Positions 32,746-41,113 of a stretch of 64,000 bases of DNA are shown here, in pieces (the stretch's first letter is position 1; each line of letters begins with the position of its first letter). The position numbers and the translations under genes were made by a program. Below the pieces are notes generated by a model that was given only the letters and a program-made list of their open reading frames with translations, did no database searches and was not told where the DNA came from. Origin of the DNA: Actinomycetospora soli (GTDB lineage: Bacteria; Actinomycetota; Actinomycetes; Mycobacteriales; Pseudonocardiaceae); NCBI RefSeq assembly GCF_021026295.1, contig NZ_JAJNDA010000005.1:186001-250000 (forward strand). The letters are read 5' to 3'.

Positions 32746-33501
32746 TCAGCCCTCCCAGGACAACGACGGCGGGGCGTCGCCCGTCCGCGGTCCCGGCACG
32801 CCCCGGAACCCGTACGGCCCCGGCTCGCGCCCGGGCTGGACGTACCAGCACTCCCCCGGCTCGCCGCGGTCGAGCATCGCCTCGACGGCGTCGGCGACGT
32901 CGCCCGGCGTCAGGAGCGGGAAGTCGCCGAACTGCTCCTTGATGTGCGCGATGAGCGCCGTGTCGGCGAACCCGGGACAGAGCGCCATCGCGCGGATGCC
33001 CTCGGGCGCGAGCGTGGCGGCCGCGGACCGGACGTACCCGACGACGGCGTGCTTGGTCAGCGTGTAGATCGCGTCGCCGGGCAGCGGGACCAGCCCGGCC
33101 AGGGACGCCGTCGCGATGATCGTCCCGCCGCCGGCGCGCCGCAGCGCAGGCACGGCCGCGTTCAGCCCGAAGACGACGTGGTCGACGTTGACCCCGAGCA
33201 CGCGGCGGTAGGCCTCGACGTCGAGATCGGTGATGCCCGACTGCCCACCGACCGAGCCGGCGTTGAGGTGCACGACGTCGAGCCGGCCGCCCCACGACTC
33301 CACCTCGGCGAACGCGCTCGACAGTGCCGACTCCGAGCTGACGTCGCAGGCCAGGGCCAGCCCGTCGATCTCGGCGGCCACCCGGGACGCCGCGACCGCG
33401 TCCCGGTCGACCACGCCGACCTTCGCACCCGCCGCGGCCAGCCGCCGCGACACCGCCTCGCCGATCCCCGAGGCGCCACCGGTCACCAGTGCGGTCAGCA
33501 C
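32746..33501 (-). CDS. Short-chain dehydrogenase/reductase
   Basis: 251 residues. TGGASGIGEAV is the nucleotide-binding turn, NAGSVGG the NAG element, and S(ATASLAG) with YTLTK the Ser-Tyr-Lys catalytic residues. CPGF follows. Substrate unknown. GTG 33501 overlaps the M20 peptidase stop by 7 bp. Confidence 0.9.
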   Translation of the reverse strand: MLTALVTGGASGIGEAVSRRLAAAGAKVGVVDRDAVAASRVAAEIDGLALACDVSSESALSSAFAEVESWGGRLDVVHLNAGSVGGQSGITDLDVEAYRRVLGVNVDHVVFGLNAAVPALRRAGGGTIIATASLAGLVPLPGDAIYTLTKHAVVGYVRSAAATLAPEGIRAMALCPGFADTALIAHIKEQFGDFPLLTPGDVADAVEAMLDRGEPGECWYVQPGREPGPYGFRGVPGPRTGDAPPSLSWEG

Positions 33502-34832
33502 GTCCTCAGGATCCTCTCCAGCACGCGGACGCCGAAGTGCAGCGCGTCGACCGGCACCCGCTCGTCGATGCCGTGGAAGAGCGCGGTGAAGTCGAGGTCC
33601 GGGGGCAGCCGCAGCGGCGCGAAGCCGAAGCAGCGCATCCCGAGCTGCTCGAACGCCTTCGCGTCGGTGCCGCCGGACATCATGTAGGGCAGCGTCCGGG
33701 CGTCGCCGTCCTCGGCCTGGACGGCCGCGGTGATGCAGTCGACGAGCTCGCCGGAGAACTCGGTCTCGACGGCGGGCAGGTTGCGGATCCACTCGCGCTC
33801 GACGTCGGGCCCGAGGATCTCGTCGAGCTCCCGCTCGAACGCCTCCTGACGGCCCGGGAGCACCCGGCAGTCGACGGTGGCCTCGGCGGTCGACGGGATG
33901 ACGTTGGCCTTGTACCCGGCCTGCAGCATCGTCGGGTTGGCGGTGTCGCGGGTCGTCGCGCCGACCACGCGGGCCACGCCACCCAGCTTCGCGACGGCGC
34001 CGTCGAGGGCGGCCGCGGAGTCGGTCGGGAACTCGATGCCGGTCAGCTTCGTGACCTCGTCGAAGAAGCCCTGCACCGACTCGGTCAGCGTCAGCGGGAA
34101 GCGGTGGCGGCCCAGGCGCGCGACCGCCTCGGACAGGATCGTCACGGCGTTCTCGTCGTGGATCATCGAGCCGTGGCCGGGGCGCGAACGCACCCGCAGC
34201 TTCATCCACGCGATCGACTTCTCCGCCGTCATGACGGGGTAGACGCGGACGTCCTCCCCGAGCGTCACCGAGAAGCCGCCGACCTCGCCGAGCGCCTCGG
34301 AGCAGCCCTCGAACAGGTCGGGGCGGTGCTCGGCGAGCCAGTGCGACCCGTAGGCGCCGCCGGCCTCCTCGTCGGCGAGGAACGCGAAGACGATGTCGCG
34401 CGGGGGCACGATCCCCTCGGCTTTGAACTGACGCGCGAGCGCCAGGATCATCGCGTCCATGTCCTTCATGTCGACCGCGCCGCGGCCCCAGACGTAGCCC
34501 TCCTGGACCGCCCCCGAGAGCGGGTGGACCGACCACTCCTCGGCGTTGAACGGCACCACGTCGAGGTGGCCGTGCACGAGCAGCGCGGGTCGCGACCGGT
34601 CCGCGCCCTCGAGGCGGCAGAAGACGTTGTCGCGACCCGGCGCCCCGGACTCGACGATCTCGGTCTCGTAGCCGACCTCGCGCAGCTTCGCGTCGACGTA
34701 CCGGGCGGCCTCGGCCTCCCCCGTCGTCGTCTCCAGTTCGCCGGTGTTGCTGCTGTCGATCTGGATCAGCTCGCTCGTGAGCTGCACGACCTCGTCCTCG
34801 GCGGCACCCATGCGGCGCATCCTGCCAGCCAC
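33495..34832 (-). CDS. M20-family metallopeptidase (Rv2141c-like)
   Basis: 445 residues. LVHGHLDVVP and GRGAVDMKDMDA carry the first zinc ligands and general base region; ADEEAGG and the late SGGTDAKAF complete the site. A lid/dimerisation domain lies between (~205-330). A di-zinc amidohydrolase of DapE/ArgE/carboxypeptidase type; substrate not assigned. Met1, Met5 and Met8 are possible starts. First gene of the M20-SDR-QOR operon. Confidence 0.9.
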   Translation of the reverse strand: MAGRMRRMGAAEDEVVQLTSELIQIDSSNTGELETTTGEAEAARYVDAKLREVGYETEIVESGAPGRDNVFCRLEGADRSRPALLVHGHLDVVPFNAEEWSVHPLSGAVQEGYVWGRGAVDMKDMDAMILALARQFKAEGIVPPRDIVFAFLADEEAGGAYGSHWLAEHRPDLFEGCSEALGEVGGFSVTLGEDVRVYPVMTAEKSIAWMKLRVRSRPGHGSMIHDENAVTILSEAVARLGRHRFPLTLTESVQGFFDEVTKLTGIEFPTDSAAALDGAVAKLGGVARVVGATTRDTANPTMLQAGYKANVIPSTAEATVDCRVLPGRQEAFERELDEILGPDVEREWIRNLPAVETEFSGELVDCITAAVQAEDGDARTLPYMMSGGTDAKAFEQLGMRCFGFAPLRLPPDLDFTALFHGIDERVPVDALHFGVRVLERILRTC

Positions 34833-34887
34833 GGCGGCACCCCGTGTGATCGCCGGGAGAGCCGTCCCGTAAGCTCTCGTCCTGCAG

Positions 34888-34971
34888 GTCCGAGTGGCGG
34901 AATGGCAGACGCGCTAGCTTGAGGTGCTAGTCCCCGAGTAGGGGGTGGGGGTTCAAGTCCCCCCTCGGACA
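34888..34971 (+). tRNA. tRNA-Leu (GAG)
   Basis: 84 nt. Acceptor GTCCGAG pairs with CTCGGAC (34964-34970), discriminator A at 34971. The anticodon stem CTAGC/GCTAG encloses TTGAGGT with anticodon GAG at 34921-34923. Long class II variable arm TCCCCGAGTAGGGGG identifies Leu, and the T-arm is GGGGGTTCAAGTCCCCC. CCA is not encoded. A TAAGCT box lies ~12 nt upstream. Confidence 0.98.
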
Positions 34972-34977
34972 CACACG

Positions 34978-35005
34978 AAGGGCCGTCGATCCGACGGCCC
35001 TTTTG
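34978..35005 (+). terminator. Rho-independent terminator after tRNA-Leu
   Basis: AAGGGCCGTCG (34978-34988) pairs perfectly with 34992-35002 across a 3-nt loop, followed by a T-run to 35004. The only textbook terminator in the window. Confidence 0.92.
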
Positions 35006-35062
35006 TCGTTCCCGACGACGGGTCGCACGTGCTCGTCCACCCGCCGAACCGGAGCCTCCGAG

Positions 35063-35995
35063 ATGCCGCAGGGAACTGTCCGTTGGTTCGACGTGGAGCG
35101 GGGTTTCGGCTTCCTCGCTCCCGACGACGGCTCGCCGGACGTGTTCGTGCACGCCTCCGAGGTCGTCGGGGACGGGACGGTGCTGCGCGAGGGCCAGGCC
35201 GTCGAGTTCGAGAGCGGCGAGAACGAGCGCGGGCCCCAGGCGCTCCGGGTCCGCGTCACCGGCGACGTGGCCGCCGGCAGCGCCGTGGGGCAGCTCGGCA
35301 CCGTCAAGTGGTACGAGCCGGCCAAGGGGTACGGCTTCGCGTCGCCGGACGGCGGGGGTCCCGACGTCTTCGTGCACAGCTCCGCGATCGTGACCGGCGG
35401 GGTGGTCGCCGAGGGCCAGCGGGTGGCCTTCGTGGTGGTCGACGGCGAGCGCGGCCCGCAGGCCGGGCACGTGATCCCGCTGGGAGCCGACGCCGGCCCA
35501 TCCGTCGCGACCGGCACCGCGGACGGGGCCGACGGCACGGTGGCCTGGTACGACGAGGACAAGGGCTTCGGCTTCATCACCCCCGACTCCGGCGGCGCGG
35601 ACGTCTTCGTGCACGTCCGGAGCCTGGACGAGGGGTTGACGTGGCTCGCGGAGGGCGACCGGGTCGCGTTCGAGGTGGTCGACGGGGACCGGGGTCCGCA
35701 GGCCCGCGCCGTGGGCCTGGTCCGGGGCGCCGAACCCCAGGCCGCGCCGAAGAAGCCGGCACCGGCCGCGAAGTCGGCGTCGCGGGTGCCCGCACGCGGT
35801 GGCGAGGGCGTCGTCGCGCGCTACGACGCCGAGCGCGGGTTCGGGTTCATCACCCCGGACGCGGGCGGCGACGACCTCTTCCTCCACGTGTCCGTGGTCG
35901 TGGGGTCGGAGTCGCTGGAGAAGGGCGACCGGGTCCGCTACAAGGTGCGGCAGAGCGACCGGGGCCCGCAGGCCGACCGCGTCGAGCGCCTCTGA
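35063..35995 (+). CDS. Protein with four tandem cold-shock domains
   Basis: 310 residues, four CSDs in a row: about 2-65, 77-140, 157-220 and 247-310. Each has an RNP1-like core ([32 protein letters not shown]), an RNP2-like DVFVH or DLFLH, and a closing RGPQA. A Pro/Ala/Lys-rich linker (~222-247) separates CSD3 and CSD4. Bacterial Csp proteins usually have one CSD (~67 aa); four resembles the layout of eukaryotic UNR/CSDE1. Likely an RNA or ssDNA chaperone. ATG 35063 starts exactly at CSD1 and is preferred to 35003. Confidence 0.92.
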   Translation: MPQGTVRWFDVERGFGFLAPDDGSPDVFVHASEVVGDGTVLREGQAVEFESGENERGPQALRVRVTGDVAAGSAVGQLGTVKWYEPAKGYGFASPDGGGPDVFVHSSAIVTGGVVAEGQRVAFVVVDGERGPQAGHVIPLGADAGPSVATGTADGADGTVAWYDEDKGFGFITPDSGGADVFVHVRSLDEGLTWLAEGDRVAFEVVDGDRGPQARAVGLVRGAEPQAAPKKPAPAAKSASRVPARGGEGVVARYDAERGFGFITPDAGGDDLFLHVSVVVGSESLEKGDRVRYKVRQSDRGPQADRVERL

Positions 35996-36046
35996 GGTCC
36001 CGGGAGGTCGTGGTCCCCCGGTCGAGGGCGCGGGACCGGGCCGTCG

Positions 36047-36418
36047 CTACTTCGCGGCCCGCTCGGCCCTGAGCCGGGCCTCCTCGCGCTGGGTCTCCGC
36101 GCGCAGGTTGCGCTCGTTGCGCAGCCACTCCGGCTGCTCCTCCTTGATGGCCGCGATCTGCGCCGTCGTCAGCGGCTCGGTGATCTCGGCGCGCGCGAGC
36201 CCGGAGATCGAGACGCCGAGCCGGTCGGCGACGACGGGGCGCGGGTGCGGGCCGTCGCGGCGCAGGTCGCGCAGCCACGGCGGCGGGTCGGCCTGCAGGG
36301 CGTCGAGCTCGTCGCGGGAGACGACGCCCTCGCGGAACTCCGCGGGCGTGGCGTCGAGGAGCACGCCGAGCTTCTTCGCCGCCGTCGCGGGCTTCATCGT
36401 CTGGACCTGACGGCTCAT
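36047..36418 (-). CDS. DUF5997 family protein
   Basis: 123 residues, Lys/Arg/Glu-rich and helical: MKPATAAKKLGVLLDATPAEFREG and LGVSISGLARAEITEPLT. The residues DRLGVSISGLARAEI look like a short helix-turn-helix. In actinomycetes this family sits divergent to a stand-alone LysR-type effector domain, as here (34 bp apart), so the pair may split DNA binding and effector sensing; this is inference. Function unknown. Confidence 0.8.
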   Translation of the reverse strand: MSRQVQTMKPATAAKKLGVLLDATPAEFREGVVSRDELDALQADPPPWLRDLRRDGPHPRPVVADRLGVSISGLARAEITEPLTTAQIAAIKEEQPEWLRNERNLRAETQREEARLRAERAAK

Positions 36419-36440
36419 GGGCCCACGATATCGGGCTCGC

Positions 36441-36446
36441 TACCCT
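36441..36446 (+). promoter_or_regulatory. -10-like box for the LysR-like effector gene
   Basis: TACCCT, 6 nt before GTG 36453. Confidence 0.5.
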
Positions 36447-36452
36447 CCCCCG

Positions 36453-37130
36453 GTGACCGAGCAGAGCCCCGCGTTCCGGCTCGGCCACGTCCCGGGGTCC
36501 ACGCCCGACAAGTGGGCGCGGAAGTGGGGCGAGCGCCGGCCGCACGTCCCGCTGGAGCTGTCCGTGGCGGAGACCGACGAGATCGTGGCCGCCGTCCGCG
36601 CGGGCGAGCTCGACGCCGGCCTCGTGCGGCTCCCGATCGACCGGTCCGGTCTGCACGCCATCCCGCTCTACACCGAGACGAGCGTCGTCGTCGTGCCGAA
36701 GGACCACGTGATCACGGCGGCCGAGGAGGTCGCGCCCGACGACCTCGCCGACGAGATCGTCCTCCGCCCGCAGGACGACGTCCTCGACTGGACGGACGGA
36801 CACCCGGGCCGCGCCGCCGTGTCCGACCCCGCGACGACCGCCGACGCGGTCGAGCTCGTCGCCGCCGGGATCGGGGTGCTGGTCCTCCCGCTCTCGCTGG
36901 CCCGCCTGCACCACCGGCGCGACCTCACCCACCGGCCGGTGGTCGACGTCCCGCAGTCGGCGGTCGTCCTGACCTGGCCGGACGCCGAGAACTCCGACGA
37001 CATGGAGGAGTTCATCGGCGTCGTCCGCGGGCGCACCGTGAACAGCTCGCGGACCCCGCGCCGGGAGGAGCCGGCGGCGCCGAGGCCCGACCGTCGCCGT
37101 CCCGCCAAGCGTTCGCCCCGCCGGCGATGA
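36453..37130 (+). CDS. LysR-type substrate-binding domain protein lacking an HTH
   Basis: 225 residues. From residue ~8 it reads directly as the effector domain of LysR regulators (FRLGHVPGSTPDKWARKW, AGELDAGLVRLP, YTETSVVVVPKDH, VAAGIGVLVLPLSLAR). There is no N-terminal winged helix. The C-terminal ~30 residues are basic and disordered. GTG 36453 is set by a TACCCT box 6 nt upstream. It is translationally coupled (ATGA) to the next membrane protein. Confidence 0.85.
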   Translation: MTEQSPAFRLGHVPGSTPDKWARKWGERRPHVPLELSVAETDEIVAAVRAGELDAGLVRLPIDRSGLHAIPLYTETSVVVVPKDHVITAAEEVAPDDLADEIVLRPQDDVLDWTDGHPGRAAVSDPATTADAVELVAAGIGVLVLPLSLARLHHRRDLTHRPVVDVPQSAVVLTWPDAENSDDMEEFIGVVRGRTVNSSRTPRREEPAAPRPDRRRPAKRSPRRR

Positions 37131-38323
37131 GCGTCGGGGCCCTCGCTCTGGGCGCGATCCTCGCCGTGGTCTCCACGTTCCCGGCGATGACCCTCGGGGG
37201 CCCGCCCGCGGTGGTCGCGGTCTACGCGGTCCTCGGGCTGCTCGCGGTCGCCGCGGTGCGGACCCCGGTACGACGCCGGGTCCTGCCGGGCCTGGTGGCG
37301 CTCGTCGTCGTCGGGCTCGTGCTCGCGTTCGTGCTCGGGCCGCCGGCGTGGGTGCCGGGCGTCGGCAGCGACCGGGCCGACGCGCTCGACGTCGCGCTCA
37401 CCCGGCTGGCCGGCGGTATCTATCCGTACACCGGCACGACCTACCTCGGGAACCCGATCACCCCGCTCCCCGGCTCGCTGGTGCTCGCCGCCCCGTTCTG
37501 GGCGGTGACCGGGCACGCGGCGTGGCAGAACCTCGCGTGGACCCTCGTGCTGCTGCCGGTGCTGCACGGCAGCTGGCGGCTCCGGACGGCCCCCACCCTG
37601 GTGTGGGTGCTCGTCGTGATCACCCCCGAGGCGCTGCGCGAGTTCCTGGTGGGCGACGACCTCGTCACCAGCGTCGTGCCCGCCGTCGCGGCCGCCGCCT
37701 GGGTCCTGCGGGCGCGGTCGGTGCCCTTCCTGACGGCGGGCGCGGTCGCCCTCGGGATCGCGACGTGCACCCGGCCGCACCTGGCGCTCGTCGTCGTGAT
37801 CGTGGCCGTGGCGGTGGGGCTCCGGCCCGATGACAGGAAAGCGTCGTTGCCGGCGCCCGGTGACAGCAACGACGCTGTCCTGCCATGGAGGAGGGGGCTG
37901 CTCGTCGGCGGCGTCGCCGCGCTCACCTGGGCCGTGCTGATCGTGCCGTTCCTGCTCGGCGGGGCCGACCGGTTCTCCCCGCTGCACGTGGGCGCCAAGG
38001 TGACCGGCGAGCGCGGCCTGCACCCGGCCATCGTCGGGATCGCCCTCGCGGCCCTGGCGCTGCTGGTGCTCGCGCTCGTCCGGCTGCGGCCGACGAGCGA
38101 GGCGGCGGTCGGGTGGTGCTGTGCGGCCGTCCTGGTCGCGCCGACCGTGCTCTCGGCGGGCTTCTGGGTGCTGCTGACCGGCAGCGTGTGGCAGGCCGAC
38201 CTCACGCTCGGGGCGGGCGCGGTCCCCTTCGCCGCGTGGGCACTGAGCCGTTCGCGAGGGGAGGATCCGAGCGCTCTTGCAGCACGAGGGTTCCCCTCAC
38301 GACGGAAGAAGGCAGCCGCATGA
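37127..38323 (+). CDS. Polytopic membrane protein of unknown function
   Basis: 398 residues, about 9-10 hydrophobic helices. A central IYPYTGTTYLGNPITPLPGS and FLVGDDLVT resemble loops in GT-C-type membrane glycosyltransferases, but no DxD or other diagnostic signature is certain. Residues ~236-252 (DDRKASLPAPGDSND) are hydrophilic and encoded by a palindromic element, apparently an in-frame insertion in a cytoplasmic or external loop. ATG overlaps the upstream stop; its own TGA overlaps the next ATG. Confidence 0.7.
   Translation: MSVGALALGAILAVVSTFPAMTLGGPPAVVAVYAVLGLLAVAAVRTPVRRRVLPGLVALVVVGLVLAFVLGPPAWVPGVGSDRADALDVALTRLAGGIYPYTGTTYLGNPITPLPGSLVLAAPFWAVTGHAAWQNLAWTLVLLPVLHGSWRLRTAPTLVWVLVVITPEALREFLVGDDLVTSVVPAVAAAAWVLRARSVPFLTAGAVALGIATCTRPHLALVVVIVAVAVGLRPDDRKASLPAPGDSNDAVLPWRRGLLVGGVAALTWAVLIVPFLLGGADRFSPLHVGAKVTGERGLHPAIVGIALAALALLVLALVRLRPTSEAAVGWCCAAVLVAPTVLSAGFWVLLTGSVWQADLTLGAGAVPFAAWALSRSRGEDPSALAARGFPSRRKKAAA
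37834..37882. repeat. Palindromic element inside a membrane protein gene (A-like)
   Basis: CAGGAAAGCGTCGTTGC at 37834-37850 and its reverse complement at 37866-37882 (one mismatch) enclose a 15-nt loop. GGCGCCCGGTG and AGCAACGACGC in it resemble repeat A. Confidence 0.6.
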
Positions 38324-39192
38324 GCACCTTCGTCCCGTGGGGGACCTCGCACGTCGTCGTCGTGATCATCACCGTGGTCGGCGCGATCGCCCTGGTGCCG
38401 TTCGCGCGGCGAGCGCCCGCACCCGTCGTCGGGACGACCGGGCGGACGCTCGCGGTGCTGCTCGTCGTCACGACCCTCGCGTACCAGATCTACGCCTTCG
38501 AGCCCGGCCGGGCGGGCCAGACGCTGCCGCTGTGGCTCTCCGACCTCGTGCCCTACGTCGCGGCGTACGCCCTGTGGTCCGGCCGGCAGTGGGCCTACGG
38601 GATGACGTACTACTGGGCGCTGACGCTCACGGTGCAGGCCATCGCGACGCCCGCGCTCGGCGGCCCCGACTTCCCGGCCCCGAGCTTCCTCGCCTTCTTC
38701 ACCGCGCACGTGCTGCCGATCTGGGCGGCGGTGCTGCTCACCTGGGGCACCGGCCGGCGCCCGACCTGGGCCGACTACGGCCGCACCGTCGCCGCGACGC
38801 TGGTCTGGGCCGCCGTGGCGCAGCCGGTCAACCTGCTCACCGGCGCCAACTACGGCTACCTCGACCGGAAGCCGGACGCCGCGTCGATCCTCGACCTGTT
38901 CGGCCCGTACCCGGTCTACCTGCTGGTCGAGGCGCTCGTGGTCCTCACCGTGTGGGCGCTGATCACGTGGCCGTGGACGCGCGGCGGTCGCGGCCGAAGC
39001 CCAGGGCCTCGTCGTGCGGATCGAGCAGGTTCGGCTGCGGGCACACCGGACCCTGCGGCCACCCCGGACGGCGAGTCCTCCCGGTCCTCGCGCCGACCGT
39101 CCGGAGTGAGGTCGAGCAGCAGCGAGGTGACGGATGCGTCCGCTCGACCGGACGGAGCGAACCACGGTCGACGGGAGCCCGGCGGCGGGTGA
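38320..39192 (+). CDS. YwaF/TIGR02206-type membrane protein
   Basis: 290 residues. About seven hydrophobic helices up to ~225, with LPLWLSDLVPYVAAYAL (the conserved Leu-Pro-Leu-x-LCDL-like segment) and GANYGYLDRKP matching the TIGR02206 family. The last ~65 residues are Ser/Arg/Pro-rich with no similarity; they may be a read-through extension. Function unknown. Coupled to the preceding gene. Confidence 0.75.
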   Translation: MSTFVPWGTSHVVVVIITVVGAIALVPFARRAPAPVVGTTGRTLAVLLVVTTLAYQIYAFEPGRAGQTLPLWLSDLVPYVAAYALWSGRQWAYGMTYYWALTLTVQAIATPALGGPDFPAPSFLAFFTAHVLPIWAAVLLTWGTGRRPTWADYGRTVAATLVWAAVAQPVNLLTGANYGYLDRKPDAASILDLFGPYPVYLLVEALVVLTVWALITWPWTRGGRGRSPGPRRADRAGSAAGTPDPAATPDGESSRSSRRPSGVRSSSSEVTDASARPDGANHGRREPGGG

Positions 39193-39248
39193 GGTCCGGG
39201 TGAAGCGGGTACCGCGTGCTTCGTTCGCCTCAGGAAGGAAGCTCCCCC

Positions 39249-40340
39249 ATGACCGCGAGGAACGACGTGCCCTCGGCACTCGTGCCGCCCCCGGAGGACC
39301 CGACCGACGAGGGCCGTGACGCCGAGGACTCCTCCTCCGGGCAGAGCACCCTCTCCGTGGTCCTCGCCTTCGCCGCGAACGCGGCGGTGGGCGTGCTCAA
39401 GCTCGTGGCGGGCCTGCTCACCGGCTCGTCGGCGATGCTCGCCGAGGCGGCCCACTCGGCGGCCGACTGCGTCACCGAGGTCCTGCTGTTCACCGCGCTG
39501 CGCCGCTCGGGCAAGCGGGCCGACCGCGCGCACCCGTTCGGCTACGGCAAGGAACGCTTCTTCTGGGCGATGATCGCCTCGGTCTCGGTGTTCGTCGTCG
39601 GGGCGACGTACTCGGTCTACGAGGGCATCGCCACGATCATCGAGAACGCGCCGGACCCGGCCGAGGAGCAGTACGCCTGGGTCGCCTACTCGGTGCTCGG
39701 TCTGTCGGCGATCATCGAGGGCGTCTCGTGGCAGCAGGCGCTGCGGCAGTGCCTGCGCGAGCGCCGGGAGCTCAACCTCTCGCTCGGCCGCTACCTGCGC
39801 CTCTCCGACGACCCGACGGTCAAGAGCGTCCTGTTCGAGGACACCGCGGCGCTGATCGGTCTGCTCTTCGCGGCGGTCGGGGTGGTGCTGCACCAGCAGA
39901 CCGGGTCGTCGATCCCCGACGGCATCGCCTCGATCATGATCGGCCTCCTGCTCGCCGTCGTGGCCTTCATCCTCGGCCGCACGAACAAGAACCTGCTCAT
40001 CGGCCGGGCCGCGGAGCCGCGTGTCACCCGCGCGATCTACGACCACCTCGACGCCGCGCCGGAGGTCACCGCGGTCGTCGACCTGCAGACCATGCTCACC
40101 GGCACCGACAGCGTGCTGCTCTGCGCCCGGGTCGACTTCCGGGACGAGCTGAGCGCCGGCGACCTCGAGCGGGCCTGCGTCCGGCTCGACGACGAGCTGC
40201 GGGAGCGCTTCACCGACCTCGACCAGGTGTTCCTGGAGCCGGTCCCCCGCGAGGACGAGGATCTCCGGCAGGCCGTCCTGGAGAGGTTCGGCACGTCGCT
40301 CGCCGAGTGGCGGGCCGAGCAGGACAGACTCGGGCGATGA
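39249..40340 (+). CDS. Cation diffusion facilitator (CDF) transporter
   Basis: 363 residues, six helices plus a cytoplasmic metal-sensing domain. AEAAHSAADC in helix 2 and FEDTAALIGLL in helix 5 provide the transport-site His/Asp residues; HPFGYGKER is the conserved loop. Exports Zn, Fe, Co or Mn in exchange for protons; the metal is not predictable. AGGAAGG lies before ATG 39249. Coupled to the enoyl-CoA hydratase gene. Confidence 0.92.
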   Translation: MTARNDVPSALVPPPEDPTDEGRDAEDSSSGQSTLSVVLAFAANAAVGVLKLVAGLLTGSSAMLAEAAHSAADCVTEVLLFTALRRSGKRADRAHPFGYGKERFFWAMIASVSVFVVGATYSVYEGIATIIENAPDPAEEQYAWVAYSVLGLSAIIEGVSWQQALRQCLRERRELNLSLGRYLRLSDDPTVKSVLFEDTAALIGLLFAAVGVVLHQQTGSSIPDGIASIMIGLLLAVVAFILGRTNKNLLIGRAAEPRVTRAIYDHLDAAPEVTAVVDLQTMLTGTDSVLLCARVDFRDELSAGDLERACVRLDDELRERFTDLDQVFLEPVPREDEDLRQAVLERFGTSLAEWRAEQDRLGR

Positions 40341-41113
40341 GCGACGCCCCCCTCCACGTGCACGACGACGGGCCGGTGCGGGTCTTCACCCTCGACGTCC
40401 CCGAGCGGCGGAACGCCCTGACCGTCCCGTTGCGCCGCGAACTGCGCGCCGCCCTCGAGGCCGCGCACGCCGACGACGGGTGCCGAGCGCTGGTGCTGAC
40501 CGGCGCCGGGAAGCACTTCAGCTCCGGTGGCGACATCTCCTCGATGCCGCAGGGCGACCGCGCCGACGCCCGGGACCGCCTGCACCTGGTCGCCGACGTG
40601 ATCTCGTTGCTCGTGGAGGGCCCGCTGCCGGTGGTGGCGGCCGTGGAGGGCGCGGCCGTCGGCGCCGGGACGTCCGTGGTGGCGGCGTGCGACTACGTGG
40701 TGGCCGGCCGGGCCGCCCGCTTCGGCGCGATCTTCGGACGGATCGGGCTGGTCGCCGACTCCGGGCTCTTCTGGACCCTCCCCCGCAAGGTCGGCGCCGG
40801 CCCCGCCCGCCGGCTCCTGCTGCGCGGGAACCTGATCGACGCCCCGGAGGCCGAGCGGCTCGGCCTCGTCGACGAACTGGTCGACGACGGGTCCGCGCTG
40901 GCCGTCGCGGTGGAGCGCGCCCGCGAGATGGCCGCGGCCGCCCCGCTGGCCCTCGCGGCGACGAAGCGCATCCTCGCGCACCCGCCCGCGAGCCTCGCCG
41001 AGACGCTGCACCTCGAGGAGGTCACGCAGGTCGGGATGTTCGAGACCGAGGACTTCGCCGAGGGACGGGCCGCGTTCCTGGAGAAGCGCACCCCGGAGTT
41101 CCGGGGGCGGTGA
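40337..41113 (+). CDS. Enoyl-CoA hydratase/isomerase family protein
   Basis: 258 residues, crotonase fold. FSSGGDI (oxyanion NH) and AVGAGTSVVAACDYVV (second oxyanion Gly) are typical; residue usage at the usual catalytic Glu positions (GRIGLVADSG) has Asp instead, so the exact reaction (hydratase, isomerase or other) is open. ATG overlaps the CDF stop, TGATG overlaps the next gene. Confidence 0.88.
   Translation: MSDAPLHVHDDGPVRVFTLDVPERRNALTVPLRRELRAALEAAHADDGCRALVLTGAGKHFSSGGDISSMPQGDRADARDRLHLVADVISLLVEGPLPVVAAVEGAAVGAGTSVVAACDYVVAGRAARFGAIFGRIGLVADSGLFWTLPRKVGAGPARRLLLRGNLIDAPEAERLGLVDELVDDGSALAVAVERAREMAAAAPLALAATKRILAHPPASLAETLHLEEVTQVGMFETEDFAEGRAAFLEKRTPEFRGR

Noticed and set aside
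38916-39192. Frameshift or hidden minus-strand gene in the YwaF-like tail
   Set aside because: An open minus frame ending near 38960 reads plausibly for ~20 residues but has no start, ribosome site or family match.
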